DNA of 9,374 nucleotides from an uncultured Moraxellaceae bacterium (GTDB taxonomy: Bacteria; Pseudomonadota; Gammaproteobacteria; Pseudomonadales; Moraxellaceae): NCBI GenBank assembly GCA_937928295.1, contig CALEYY010000161.1, positions 1 through 9,374 of the forward strand, given 5' to 3'. Both the position numbers and the translations under genes were made by a program. Under the pieces are notes generated by a model that made no database searches, was not told the DNA's origin, and saw only the letters and a program-made list of their open reading frames with translations. This document shows, one piece after another, positions 1 through 5,902 of this stretch (the first letter of the stretch is position 1; each line of letters starts with the position of its first letter).

Positions 1-360
1 CGGCATCACGGCTTTCGCCTTGCCTTGCTGCCAATCGGTGACCCACTGAGAGACTTTGACCGCGAACTTAGGTGATAGCCACTGGGCTAAGTTGATCGCA
101 ATGTACGGATGTACCCAAGTTCCCTGCAGCTGCGCATTCCCGCCGCTGATGATGTGAATCAGCTGAGTCTCGGGCATCCCCGTTTGCTTGACCAACTCCT
201 CGACGAATTCCTTCGTGGACTTCAGGGCGTTGTAGTGAGCGAACTGCTTGTTTACGGACTTGCAGAGCGCAGTCGCGCTTATGTATCCGTCGGCAGTTCG
301 TTGAGGAATGATTTCACCCTCTTCAACATGAGGTATGAGGGCTAGCTGCTGCGATGACAT
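1..360 (-). CDS. KilA-N domain-containing protein (N-terminal 120 residues, cut by the window edge)
   Basis: Reading the minus strand from ATG at 360-358 gives 120 codons without a stop up to the left edge, so the C-terminus is missing. Residues about 17-112 carry a KilA-N signature: DGYISATALCK (24-34), then GTWVHPYIAINLAQWLSP (80-97), then a V-x-x-WV-x-DW tail (103-110). KilA-N is a DNA-binding fold common in phage, plasmid and large-DNA-virus proteins, where it is often followed by a second, variable C-terminal domain; that part lies outside the window. The start is supported by an AAGGAG Shine-Dalgarno sequence ending 8 nt before the ATG. Upstream lie a promoter candidate and two repeat structures that could be operator sites. 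A role as DNA-binding regulator, perhaps autoregulatory, is inference. Base composition is less GC-rich than in the core genes to the right, which suggests a mobile-element origin. Confidence 0.85.
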   Translation of the reverse strand, partial: MSSQQLALIPHVEEGEIIPQRTADGYISATALCKSVNKQFAHYNALKSTKEFVEELVKQTGMPETQLIHIISGGNAQLQGTWVHPYIAINLAQWLSPKFAVKVSQWVTDWQQGKAKAVMP

Positions 361-366
361 AGTGCT

Positions 367-372
367 GTCTCC
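367..372 (-). promoter_or_regulatory. Ribosome binding site of the KilA-N gene
   Basis: On the minus strand the sequence before the ATG at 360 reads AAGGAGACAGCACT-ATG, a strong Shine-Dalgarno core at good spacing. It fixes the start codon of the KilA-N reading frame, which is otherwise open at the window edge. Confidence 0.75.
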
Positions 373-379
373 TTTGGTA

Positions 380-394
380 AACTCTGTGAGAGTT
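380..394. repeat. 15-bp inverted repeat AACTCT-GTG-AGAGTT in the KilA-N leader
   Basis: A perfect 6-bp inverted repeat with a 3-bp centre lies between the likely -10 element (413-418) and the ribosome binding site (367-372) of the KilA-N gene. The size and position suit a dimeric repressor operator just downstream of the transcription start. A small RNA hairpin is less likely because the loop is only 3 nt. The repeat is directly visible; the operator role is inference. Confidence 0.5.
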
Positions 395-412
395 CTGAAG
401 CCTAACTTGGTT

Positions 413-418
413 TATATA
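413..418 (-). promoter_or_regulatory. Candidate extended -10 (TGC-TATATA) for the KilA-N gene
   Basis: The minus strand reads TTGCTATATAA, a TATATA hexamer preceded by the TGn extension that compensates for a weak -35. The region 17 bp upstream is AT-rich but not TTGACA-like. Transcription would start near position 406, giving a leader of roughly 45 nt. No other promoter-like sequence is as convincing between 361 and 460. Confidence 0.4.
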
Positions 419-424
419 GCAATC

Positions 425-457
425 ACTGCTGCGTAATAAATATTAACTGCTGCATAA
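425..457. repeat. Two direct repeats ACTGCTGC(G/A)TAA spaced 21 bp apart
   Basis: ACTGCTGCGTAA (425-436) and ACTGCTGCATAA (446-457) differ at one position in twelve and are offset by 21 bp, two turns of B-DNA, so both would face the same side of the helix. They sit in the -35 and upstream part of the candidate KilA-N promoter. This is the typical geometry of tandem activator or repressor sites. The repeats are seen directly; the regulatory role is inference. Confidence 0.5.
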
Positions 458-549
458 CATCGGAGGGAGAAGAGAGACTTCAGCCGTTTCAACGACTTGA
501 ATAACCTGACACAGCACTCCCTGCCGAAAATAACGCAACTTCTTTATGA

Positions 550-573
550 TTGAGCCTGCCAGCGCAGACTCAA
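550..573. repeat. Imperfect inverted repeat in the gene-free region
   Basis: TTGAGCCTG (550-558) and CAGACTCAA (565-573) form a 9-bp stem with one mismatch around a 6-nt loop. No T-run follows on either strand, so it is not a classical intrinsic terminator. Function unknown. Confidence 0.35.
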
Positions 574-679
574 TCCGGCAACCCTGAATAAGGGCTTAGT
601 AGTAACACTCGTCCGCTTCGGGTCGAAATCAGCCACTCATAAATGACCATCCCTAACCAATAACGACCAAATTCCCCAC

Positions 680-707
680 AAAAAAGCCCGCAATCGCGGG
701 CTTTTTT
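680..707. terminator. Bidirectional intrinsic terminator downstream of the fumarase gene
   Basis: A perfect GC stem, GCCCGC / GCGGGC (686-691 with 696-701), closes a 4-nt loop and is flanked by six A (680-685) and six T (702-707). Both strands therefore read as a GC hairpin followed by a U-run. On the minus strand it lies 16 nt after the fumarase stop codon and should insulate the KilA-N gene from read-through. Confidence 0.9.
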
Positions 708-723
708 GCATCATCCAGCCGAC

Positions 724-2238
724 TTACGCCGAAACCGGAATCTTCCCGATCTTCGCCTGCCAGATCTTCGGCGCGGTCTCGTGCACGGAGTTGCCCGTCA
801 CATCCACCGCCACGCTGACCGGCATATCCTCAACCACGAACTCGTAGATCGCCTCCATGCCCAGGTCTTCAAACGCGACCACACGCGACTTGCGAATCGC
901 CTTCGATACCAGATACGCCGCGCCACCCACCGCCATCAGGTAGACCGCCTTGTGCTTCTTGATCGCGGCGATGCCGGACGGGCCGCGCTCGGACTTGCCG
1001 ATCATGCCGTAGAGGCCGGTCTTGCTCAGCACCGTGTCGGTGAACTTGTCCATGCGGGTGGCCGTGGTGGGGCCAGCCGGGCCGACGACTTCATCGCGCA
1101 CCGGATCAACCGGGCCGACGTAGTAGATGAACTTGCCCTTGAGATCGACCGGCAGCTCTTCGCCCTTGGCGAACATCTCGACCATGCGCTTGTGCGCGGC
1201 GTCGCGGCCGGTGTACATGGTGCCGGTCAGCAGCAGGGTCTCGCCAGGCTGCCAGGAGGCAATCTCTTCCGGGGTGATGCCATCGAGATTGACGCGACGC
1301 GACTTGGAGGCGTCGAAGGTGAGCTTCGGCCAGTCTTCCAGCTTCGGCACTTCCAGCTCGGCCGGGCCGGAGCCATCCAGCTCGAAATGCACATGGCGGG
1401 TGGCGGCACAGTTCGGAATCATGGCGACCGGCAGTGAAGCGGCGTGGGTCGGGTAGTCGAGAATCTTGATGTCGATGACGGTGGTCAGACCGCCGAGGCC
1501 CTGAGCGCCGATACCCAGCGCGTTGACCTTCTCGTAGAGTTCGATGCGCAGCTCTTCGATACGGTTGGACGGGCCACGGGCGATCAGCTCCTGGATGTCC
1601 ACCGGGTCCATCAGCGATTCCTTGGCGAGCAGCGCGGCCTTCTCGGCGGTGCCGCCGATGCCGATGCCGAGCATGCCGGGCGGGCACCAGCCGGCGCCCA
1701 TGGTCGGCACGGTCTTCAGCACCCAGTCCACGATGCTGTCGGACGGGTTGAGCATGGCCATCTTCGACTTGTTCTCGGAGCCGCCGCCCTTGGCCGCGAC
1801 CGTGATGTCGACCTTGTCACCGGGCACGATGCTGTAGTGAATCACCGCCGGGGTGTTGTCTTTGGTGTTGGTGCGCTTGCCGGCCGGGTCACGCAGGATG
1901 GACGCACGCAGCACATTGTCCGGGTTCAGGTAGGCACGACGCACGCCTTCGTTGATGGCGTCATCCAGCGACAGGTCGCCGAGATCCCAGCGCACTTCCA
2001 TGCCGACCTTGACGAAGATGGTGACGATGCCGGTGTCCTGGCAGATCGGGCGATGACCCTCGGCACACATGCGCGAGTTGATCAGGATCTGCGCCATCGC
2101 ATCCTTGGCCGCCTGGTTTTCTTCACGCTCGTAGGCGGCGTTGATGGCCTGGATGAAGTCTACCGGGTGGTAGTAGGAGATGTATTGCAGGGCATCGGCG
2201 ACGCTCTGGATGAGGTCGTCTTTCTTGATGACGGTCAT
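724..2238 (-). CDS. fumA: Class I (iron-sulfur) fumarate hydratase
   Basis: Catalyses the reversible hydration of fumarate to L-malate in the TCA cycle, in the cytoplasm, with an oxygen-sensitive [4Fe-4S] cluster. The 504-residue length is normal for the long single-chain class I fumarases. Three cysteines fit the cluster ligands by motif and spacing: C66 in RPICQDTG, C185 in GAGWCPPG and C277 in IPNCAATRH. The N-terminal part (about 1-300) is the cluster-binding domain. The C-terminal part holds TGRDAAHKRM (342-352), GPAGPTTATRMD (386-397) and MIGKSERG (412-419), matching conserved active-site regions of the family. A GGAG Shine-Dalgarno sequence precedes the ATG. A strong terminator follows the stop, so the gene is probably transcribed alone or as the last gene of the yihY-hydrolase run. 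The related L-tartrate dehydratases are usually split into two subunits, which argues for fumarase here. Confidence 0.95.
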   Translation of the reverse strand: MTVIKKDDLIQSVADALQYISYYHPVDFIQAINAAYEREENQAAKDAMAQILINSRMCAEGHRPICQDTGIVTIFVKVGMEVRWDLGDLSLDDAINEGVRRAYLNPDNVLRASILRDPAGKRTNTKDNTPAVIHYSIVPGDKVDITVAAKGGGSENKSKMAMLNPSDSIVDWVLKTVPTMGAGWCPPGMLGIGIGGTAEKAALLAKESLMDPVDIQELIARGPSNRIEELRIELYEKVNALGIGAQGLGGLTTVIDIKILDYPTHAASLPVAMIPNCAATRHVHFELDGSGPAELEVPKLEDWPKLTFDASKSRRVNLDGITPEEIASWQPGETLLLTGTMYTGRDAAHKRMVEMFAKGEELPVDLKGKFIYYVGPVDPVRDEVVGPAGPTTATRMDKFTDTVLSKTGLYGMIGKSERGPSGIAAIKKHKAVYLMAVGGAAYLVSKAIRKSRVVAFEDLGMEAIYEFVVEDMPVSVAVDVTGNSVHETAPKIWQAKIGKIPVSA

Positions 2239-2277
2239 GGTGAAGCTCCAGCTAAACGATCAAAAAAACAGGACGCG

Positions 2278-2283
2278 AGTATA
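2278..2283 (-). promoter_or_regulatory. Weak candidate -10 (TATACT) for the fumarase gene
   Basis: The minus strand reads TATACT about 40 nt before the fumarase ATG, just after the hydrolase stop codon. It matches TATAAT at five of six positions, but no good -35 lies at 16-18 bp spacing. It would allow fumarase to be expressed apart from the upstream genes. Low certainty. Confidence 0.3.
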
Positions 2284-2291
2284 ACCGCAGC

Positions 2292-3239
2292 TCAAGCCGG
2301 CGTGACCCCTGACTGACTGGGCAACCGCTGGCTTGCGACCAAATGCGGAAGCAGCGCCAACAGCACGGCCTGCGGCTGCTCCGCCTGCAGAAAGTGCCCA
2401 CAATCGGGGAGCCGCTGGCACTGGATGCCGGCCGGGAACATCGCCGGATCGACCAGCACATCGAAGAGCTCGGCCTGCATGCAGCCGTCCTGCGCACCGG
2501 TCAGCGCCAGCGTTGGCACCTTCAGCGCGCGTCGCGCCAGGGCATAAAGCATGCGGGTGTTGCCGCGCCAGGGCGTGAACAGTGCGCGGTAATAGCGCGT
2601 GGCGGCCCAGGCGACATCGGCTTCGAGAAAGGCCTGCTGCACCGGCGCGAACTGTGCCGGCGTGAAGTCCCAGCCCGGCGACCAGATCTGCCAGAGCTCG
2701 TGCAGGCGCGCACAGTCGTTGGCGCGGATGCCTTGCACGGCATTCAGCGATTGCATCTCCAGCATGTAGGCGGAGTTGCGCAGCTGTGCCGGCAGCAGGC
2801 GCCAGGCGCGTTCGACGCGCTGGAATGGCGGGATGGCAAGGATGGTCAGCGACTGCCAGGCCGAGGGCTCGCTGGCGACGGCGGCCATGGCGGCAATCGC
2901 GCCCCAGTCGTGGCCGATCAGATGAATCGGCTGCTGACCCAGCTCGCGCTGCCAGGCCAGCAGGTCGAGGCTGGCCGCATAGGCATCGTAATCGGCTTCA
3001 GGATGCACCGAGCTGGGCGTGTAGCCGCGCAGCCACGGCCGCAGCACGCGATAGCCGGCCGCGAGCAGGCCCTGCGCGACGGCATCCCAACCGTGTGGGG
3101 TGTCCGGGAAGCCGTGCACGAGCATGACCAAGGGCGCGCTTTCCGGGCCTTCGAGCCACGCCGTGAGCGTGAGTTGGTCGCGGCGCAAGTACAGGGTCTG
3201 GCGGGTGGCGCCGCCTTTGCTGACCAGCTTCAGTGCCAT
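2292..3239 (-). CDS. Alpha/beta hydrolase with Asp nucleophile (epoxide hydrolase / haloalkane dehalogenase type)
   Basis: A 315-residue alpha/beta-hydrolase fold protein. HGFPDTPHGW (42-51) is the oxyanion-hole HGxP motif. GHDWGA (109-114) is the nucleophile elbow, with Asp111 in place of the serine of esterases, as in soluble epoxide hydrolases and haloalkane or fluoroacetate dehalogenases. D251 (TGAQDG) and H282 (DCGHF) complete the likely triad. A cap domain lies at about 138-230 and includes YYRALF with two tyrosines (216-217) of the sort that polarise epoxides; which are functional cannot be told by eye. The substrate is unknown. The start at 3239 is chosen because a strong AGGGGAGG site precedes it by 7 nt; a longer frame upstream is antisense shadow through yihY. 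The gene begins 2 nt after the yihY stop, so the two are probably co-transcribed and coupled. Confidence 0.9.
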   Translation of the reverse strand: MALKLVSKGGATRQTLYLRRDQLTLTAWLEGPESAPLVMLVHGFPDTPHGWDAVAQGLLAAGYRVLRPWLRGYTPSSVHPEADYDAYAASLDLLAWQRELGQQPIHLIGHDWGAIAAMAAVASEPSAWQSLTILAIPPFQRVERAWRLLPAQLRNSAYMLEMQSLNAVQGIRANDCARLHELWQIWSPGWDFTPAQFAPVQQAFLEADVAWAATRYYRALFTPWRGNTRMLYALARRALKVPTLALTGAQDGCMQAELFDVLVDPAMFPAGIQCQRLPDCGHFLQAEQPQAVLLALLPHLVASQRLPSQSGVTPA

Positions 3240-3241
3240 GG

Positions 3242-4480
3242 TCAAACCTCCCCTTTCAAGAGTTGATGCAGGGCCTGGGGCCGCTGACAGGCCTGCTGGA
3301 CCGGCTGCAGCCAGGCGCGCAGGGCTGGCAGCCAGGGCTGGGCGGCATCGTGCAGACCGTCTACGCCAAGCTCGGCGGCCACAGGCAGCGACCACGGCAG
3401 CATCGGCAGCAGTTCGGCGACATCGACCTGGCCGAGATCGCGGGCGAGACGGAAATCGCCATCGGCCGTGCGTACCATGAAATGCTGCGTCAACAGCCAG
3501 TCCTGCCATTGCGACCAGCCCCACTGCGTGCTGCGCTGGAGGATGCGCATGACCTCGGTCTCGGTCACGCCCAGACCTTCGGCATGACGCGATTGCAGGC
3601 GTTGCAGCAGGGTCATCAGCGCCAGCAACGGGTGCTGCGAGGGACGCGCTTCAACATCGTGCAAGACCAGACTGCGGCTGAGCTCGACGCCAAAGAGAAT
3701 GATCAGCCAGGACAGGTAGATCCAGAGCAGAAAGACCGGGAAGGCAGCGAAGGCTCCGTAGACCAGCTGATACGAGCTGAAGCCGGTGACAAAAATACCG
3801 AAGCCGCGCTTGGCCAGCTCGAACAGGCAGGCGGCGACGAAGCCGCTGATTAGACCGGAGCGCCAGGGCACGCGGCAGTTCGGCACGGCGGTGTAGAGCA
3901 GCGTGAAGCCGAGCGCGGTGAACAGCAGCGGAATCAGGCCGATGCCGGGCAGCACGGTGCCGACGATATCCGCCGTATCGCGCAGCACGCGCAGCGACAT
4001 GATGTAGGACGACAGCACAAAGCCGGCGCCGAGCAGGAACGGCCCCAGGCTGAGCACGGCCCAGTAGCGCAGGAAGCTGATCAGGCCTTGCTTGGGCGCA
4101 CGCACCTGCCAGATTTCATTGAAGGCGCGCTCGATGGTGACCAGCATCATGATGGCGGTGACAAACAACATGCCGATGCCCACAATCGTGAGCTGGCTGG
4201 CCTGCTGGGCGAACTCGCCGAGATGCTGCTGCACGGCCTCGCCGGTGCTGGGCACGAGGTTGGCAAAGATGAATTGCTGAATTTCAGCGCTGACCGGCTT
4301 CAGCGACGGCACCGCCGCCAGCGCGGTGAACACCACCGTCATCATCGGCACCACGGCAAACAGCGTGGTAAAGGTGAGCGCGGCGGCATGCCCGCGACAG
4401 TTGTCGCGCAGGAAATGCTGGCCGGCAGTGCGCAGCAAATGCCCGATCATGCTCAATTGTTGTGATGCCGAACGCTTCAT
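3242..4480 (-). CDS. yihY: YihY/BrkB-family inner-membrane protein
   Basis: A 412-residue integral membrane protein of the YihY (formerly RNase BN / BrkB) family. Six hydrophobic segments can be seen at about 33-56, 96-116, 137-160, 179-198, 207-228 and 241-267. Family-typical pieces include HAAALTFTTLFAVVP (31-45) and the aromatic-rich GAFAAFPVFLLWIYLSW (242-258). Residues 275-412 form a soluble C-terminal extension, probably cytoplasmic and alpha-helical. The old RNase BN name comes from a misassignment; true RNase BN is a different enzyme, and the function of YihY proteins is still unclear. An AGAGG sequence precedes the ATG. The gene is divergent from wrbA, with only 62 bp between start codons, and is followed within 2 nt by the hydrolase. 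Confidence 0.92.
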   Translation of the reverse strand: MKRSASQQLSMIGHLLRTAGQHFLRDNCRGHAAALTFTTLFAVVPMMTVVFTALAAVPSLKPVSAEIQQFIFANLVPSTGEAVQQHLGEFAQQASQLTIVGIGMLFVTAIMMLVTIERAFNEIWQVRAPKQGLISFLRYWAVLSLGPFLLGAGFVLSSYIMSLRVLRDTADIVGTVLPGIGLIPLLFTALGFTLLYTAVPNCRVPWRSGLISGFVAACLFELAKRGFGIFVTGFSSYQLVYGAFAAFPVFLLWIYLSWLIILFGVELSRSLVLHDVEARPSQHPLLALMTLLQRLQSRHAEGLGVTETEVMRILQRSTQWGWSQWQDWLLTQHFMVRTADGDFRLARDLGQVDVAELLPMLPWSLPVAAELGVDGLHDAAQPWLPALRAWLQPVQQACQRPQALHQLLKGEV

Positions 4481-4506
4481 GCAGCAATCCTCTCTGGCTT
4501 CGCGCT

Positions 4507-4535
4507 AGTATTCCCGCCAGTTTCGTTGCTGTCGA
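4507..4535 (-). promoter_or_regulatory. Candidate promoter for yihY in the yihY/wrbA divergent gap
   Basis: On the minus strand TCGACA (4535-4530, five of six to TTGACA) is separated by exactly 17 bp from AATACT (4512-4507, four of six to TATAAT). The -35 overlaps the wrbA ribosome binding site (GAGG at 4534-4537). A TAGTAT hexamer on the plus strand at 4506-4511 overlaps the same -10 and could serve wrbA, although its -35 is poor. Confidence 0.45.
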
Positions 4536-4542
4536 GGCAAGC

Positions 4543-5142
4543 ATGTCTGATCCGTACATTCTGGTGCTGTATTACAGCCGTCAAGGTGCCACTCGCGAGA
4601 TGGCGCGGCTCATCGCCCGTGGCGTCGAAAGCGCCGGCCTGAGCGCGCGACTGCGCACCGTGCCAGCTATTTCTGCCGATTGCGAACAAAGCGCGCCGGA
4701 GATTCCCGACACCGGCGACATCTACGCCACGCTCGATGACCTCGCCGGCTGCAGCGGCCTGCTGCTGGGCAGCCCGACCCGCTTCGGCAACATGGCCGCG
4801 CCGCTGAAATACTTTCTCGATGGCACCACGCCGCTGTGGCTCAATGGCGCGCTCATCGACAAGCCGGCCGCCGCCTTCACCTCCACCGGCTCGCTGCATG
4901 GCGGCCAGGAATCAACACTATTGAGCATGATGCTGCCCTTGTTGCATCACGGCATGGTGCTGGTGGGATTACCCTATGCAGAACCGGCCTTGCTCAACAC
5001 CCGCACCGGCGGCACGCCTTACGGGGCCTCGCACTGGGCCGGCGGTGACGGCCAGCAGCCCATATCGCCCGATGAAGCCGCGCTCTGCCAGGCCCTGGGC
5101 CGCCGCGTCGCCCGCTGGGCGAAGGTCCGCCCTGCTCTTTGA
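4543..5142 (+). CDS. wrbA: WrbA-type NAD(P)H:quinone oxidoreductase (flavodoxin-like)
   Basis: A 199-residue protein, the usual WrbA length. This FMN-binding, normally tetrameric cytoplasmic enzyme reduces quinones by two electrons using NAD(P)H, which avoids semiquinone radicals. Seen in order: the phosphate-binding loop YYSRQGATREMA (10-21), GSPTRFGNM (76-84), FTSTGSLHGGQE (112-123), LLHHGMVLVGLPY (133-145), and GGTPYGASHWAGGDG (156-170). These match the FMN-site and active-site segments of WrbA. The start at 4543 has GAGG six nt upstream and places the first beta strand directly after the initiator; an in-frame ATG further left would run through the yihY start and has no support. DUF2069 follows on the same strand after 56 bp, so the two are probably an operon. 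Confidence 0.93.
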   Translation: MSDPYILVLYYSRQGATREMARLIARGVESAGLSARLRTVPAISADCEQSAPEIPDTGDIYATLDDLAGCSGLLLGSPTRFGNMAAPLKYFLDGTTPLWLNGALIDKPAAAFTSTGSLHGGQESTLLSMMLPLLHHGMVLVGLPYAEPALLNTRTGGTPYGASHWAGGDGQQPISPDEAALCQALGRRVARWAKVRPAL

Positions 5143-5165
5143 AACATGAGCTCTTTGAAGCATGA
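5134..5165. repeat. Tandem 16-bp duplication across the wrbA stop codon
   Basis: GCTCTTTGAAACATGA (5134-5149) is followed immediately by GCTCTTTGAAGCATGA (5150-5165), identical at 15 of 16 positions. The first copy contains the wrbA TGA (5140-5142). It looks like a recent slippage duplication that lengthened the wrbA-DUF2069 spacer. It does not create a new in-frame stop or an obvious binding site. Confidence 0.7.
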
Positions 5166-5198
5166 GCCCCTTGCCACTGAATTACCGAGACATGACCG

Positions 5199-5588
5199 AT
5201 GAATGATGCCGAGTTACAAGAATTTCAGGCCGCGCAACTGCAACGCTACTGCCTGTGGAGCCTGACGGCCCTGCTGGTCTGGATGGCGGCGGAAGCGGTG
5301 TTTGGCGCGCCGGCAGGCACTTCGCTGCTGGCCTCGTTTGTGGTCTGGCTGTTTCAGGCCGTGGGCCTGCTCTGGTTCGTGCCGGGCTTGCGTCGCGGCA
5401 ATGCCAGCAGCGCCGCTTGGCTGGGCTATGTGCTGATGCTGTATTTCATTCCGGCGGTGCTGTCGGCGTTTGCGCCGGGCTTGAAGGGTCAGCTGGCGAT
5501 CATCGAATGTGTGCTGGTGGCGGGGCTGTTTGTGCTCACCATCCGTTTTGTCAAAGCAAAGCGCGCCACTCAGGGTGGCGCGCTTTGA
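5199..5588 (+). CDS. DUF2069 family membrane protein
   Basis: A 129-residue small inner-membrane protein with four hydrophobic segments at about 17-36, 42-63, 72-93 and 98-117, and a short basic C-terminal tail (KAKR). The pattern and the position directly after wrbA fit the DUF2069 family of proteobacterial membrane proteins, whose function is unknown. The ribosome binding site is weak (GAGA about 10 nt before the ATG), so the start is less certain than in its neighbours, but the next in-frame methionine lies inside the first membrane segment. The last 19 bases overlap the 3' end of the convergent nucleotidyltransferase gene. Confidence 0.82.
   Translation: MNDAELQEFQAAQLQRYCLWSLTALLVWMAAEAVFGAPAGTSLLASFVVWLFQAVGLLWFVPGLRRGNASSAAWLGYVLMLYFIPAVLSAFAPGLKGQLAIIECVLVAGLFVLTIRFVKAKRATQGGAL
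5557..5587. terminator. 13-bp hairpin shared by two convergent gene ends
   Basis: CAAAGCGCGCCAC (5557-5569) and GTGGCGCGCTTTG (5575-5587) are perfect reverse complements around the 5-nt loop TCAGG. The hairpin contains most of the DUF2069 stop (5586-5588) and part of the mntA stop (5570-5572). Only three T follow the GC part on either strand, so it is a terminator-like or 3'-protecting structure rather than a textbook intrinsic terminator. Confidence 0.55.
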
Positions 5589-5902
5589 GCTGATTTCACG
5601 ATCACTTTATGAGCGGCAATAATCTGGCGGAAGGATTCGCTGGTTGCCGCCCAATCCACCAGATCAACGCGAAAGGTCAAATCCGAAGCATCAAACGCCT
5701 CTTGCAATGTCGCCATTTGCGACAGCGTCAGCGGCACTTCCGTGATTAATGCCAGATCCAGATCAGAGTATGGTTTGGCCTTGCCTGTGGTGCGCGAGCC
5801 AAACGCCCACACTTCCCACTCGGCGGCGCAGCGCTGCAAAATCGCTTGCACCTCTGCCCAAACCTCAGATGACAGGGCAAGACCCGGCGGCACCAGCCTC
5901 AT
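5570..5902 (-). CDS. mntA: MNT-type minimal nucleotidyltransferase, MntA-like antitoxin
   Basis: A 110-residue protein with the polymerase-beta nucleotidyltransferase signature GS-x10-D-x-D: GSRTTGKAKPYSDLDLA at 35-51, with catalytic D47 and D49 and a third carboxylate, D80, in FRVDLVDW. In HepT/MntA systems this enzyme transfers AMP from ATP to the tyrosine of the HEPN partner and so silences its RNase activity. All three metal-binding carboxylates and the GS motif are present, so it should be active. Its ATG overlaps the hepT stop in an ATGA, which implies translational coupling and balanced synthesis. The 3' end overlaps the convergent DUF2069 gene by 19 bp. The same fold occurs in kanamycin nucleotidyltransferases, but the small size and the partner gene argue against resistance. 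Confidence 0.88.
   Translation of the reverse strand: MRLVPPGLALSSEVWAEVQAILQRCAAEWEVWAFGSRTTGKAKPYSDLDLALITEVPLTLSQMATLQEAFDASDLTFRVDLVDWAATSESFRQIIAAHKVIVKSAQSAPP

Larger units (their letters stand above)
361..679. other. Gene-free, AT-richer upstream region of the KilA-N gene
   Basis: About 320 bases with no credible reading frame on either strand. It is visibly richer in A and T than the coding blocks to the right. The part next to the KilA-N gene (361-460) holds a ribosome binding site, a promoter-like element, a 15-bp inverted repeat and two direct repeats, listed separately. The distal part (460-679) has an imperfect inverted repeat at 550-573 (TTGAGCCTG / CAGACTCAA, one mismatch, 6-nt loop, no T-run) but nothing else I can name. 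I see no tRNA and no obvious attachment-site duplication. It could be the edge of an integrated element, but nothing in the window proves this. Confidence 0.6.

Noticed and set aside
109..345. 78-residue plus-strand frame in the KilA-N region
   Set aside because: The opposite strand encodes an unmistakable KilA-N domain with a good ribosome binding site; the plus frame has no recognisable features.
346..353. Third copy of CTGCTGCG at the KilA-N start codon region
   Set aside because: Only the 8-bp core matches, it lies within coding sequence, and its spacing of 80 bp to the next copy is not helical-phase related in an obvious way.
600..640. A tRNA-like T-arm (GGGTCGAAATC) in the gene-free region
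   Set aside because: No acceptor stem, anticodon arm or D-arm can be folded around it.
2261..2292. Intrinsic terminator after the hydrolase gene (seven-T run on the minus strand at 2262-2268)
   Set aside because: No stable GC hairpin precedes the T-run, so read-through into fumarase is possible.
706..2316. Two long plus-strand frames (706-1437 and 1444-2316) opposite the fumarase gene
   Set aside because: They are rich in R, H, D and A and lack any domain pattern; they mirror the codon bias of the well-supported class I fumarase on the other strand.
3240..3524. N-terminal extension of the hydrolase to position 3524
   Set aside because: It would run through the C-terminal coding part of yihY and is an Arg/Ala/Pro-rich shadow; a strong ribosome binding site sits right before the ATG at 3239.
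2343..3853. Long plus-strand frames opposite the hydrolase and yihY genes
   Set aside because: Antisense shadows in GC-rich DNA; the minus-strand frames have clear family motifs and ribosome binding sites.
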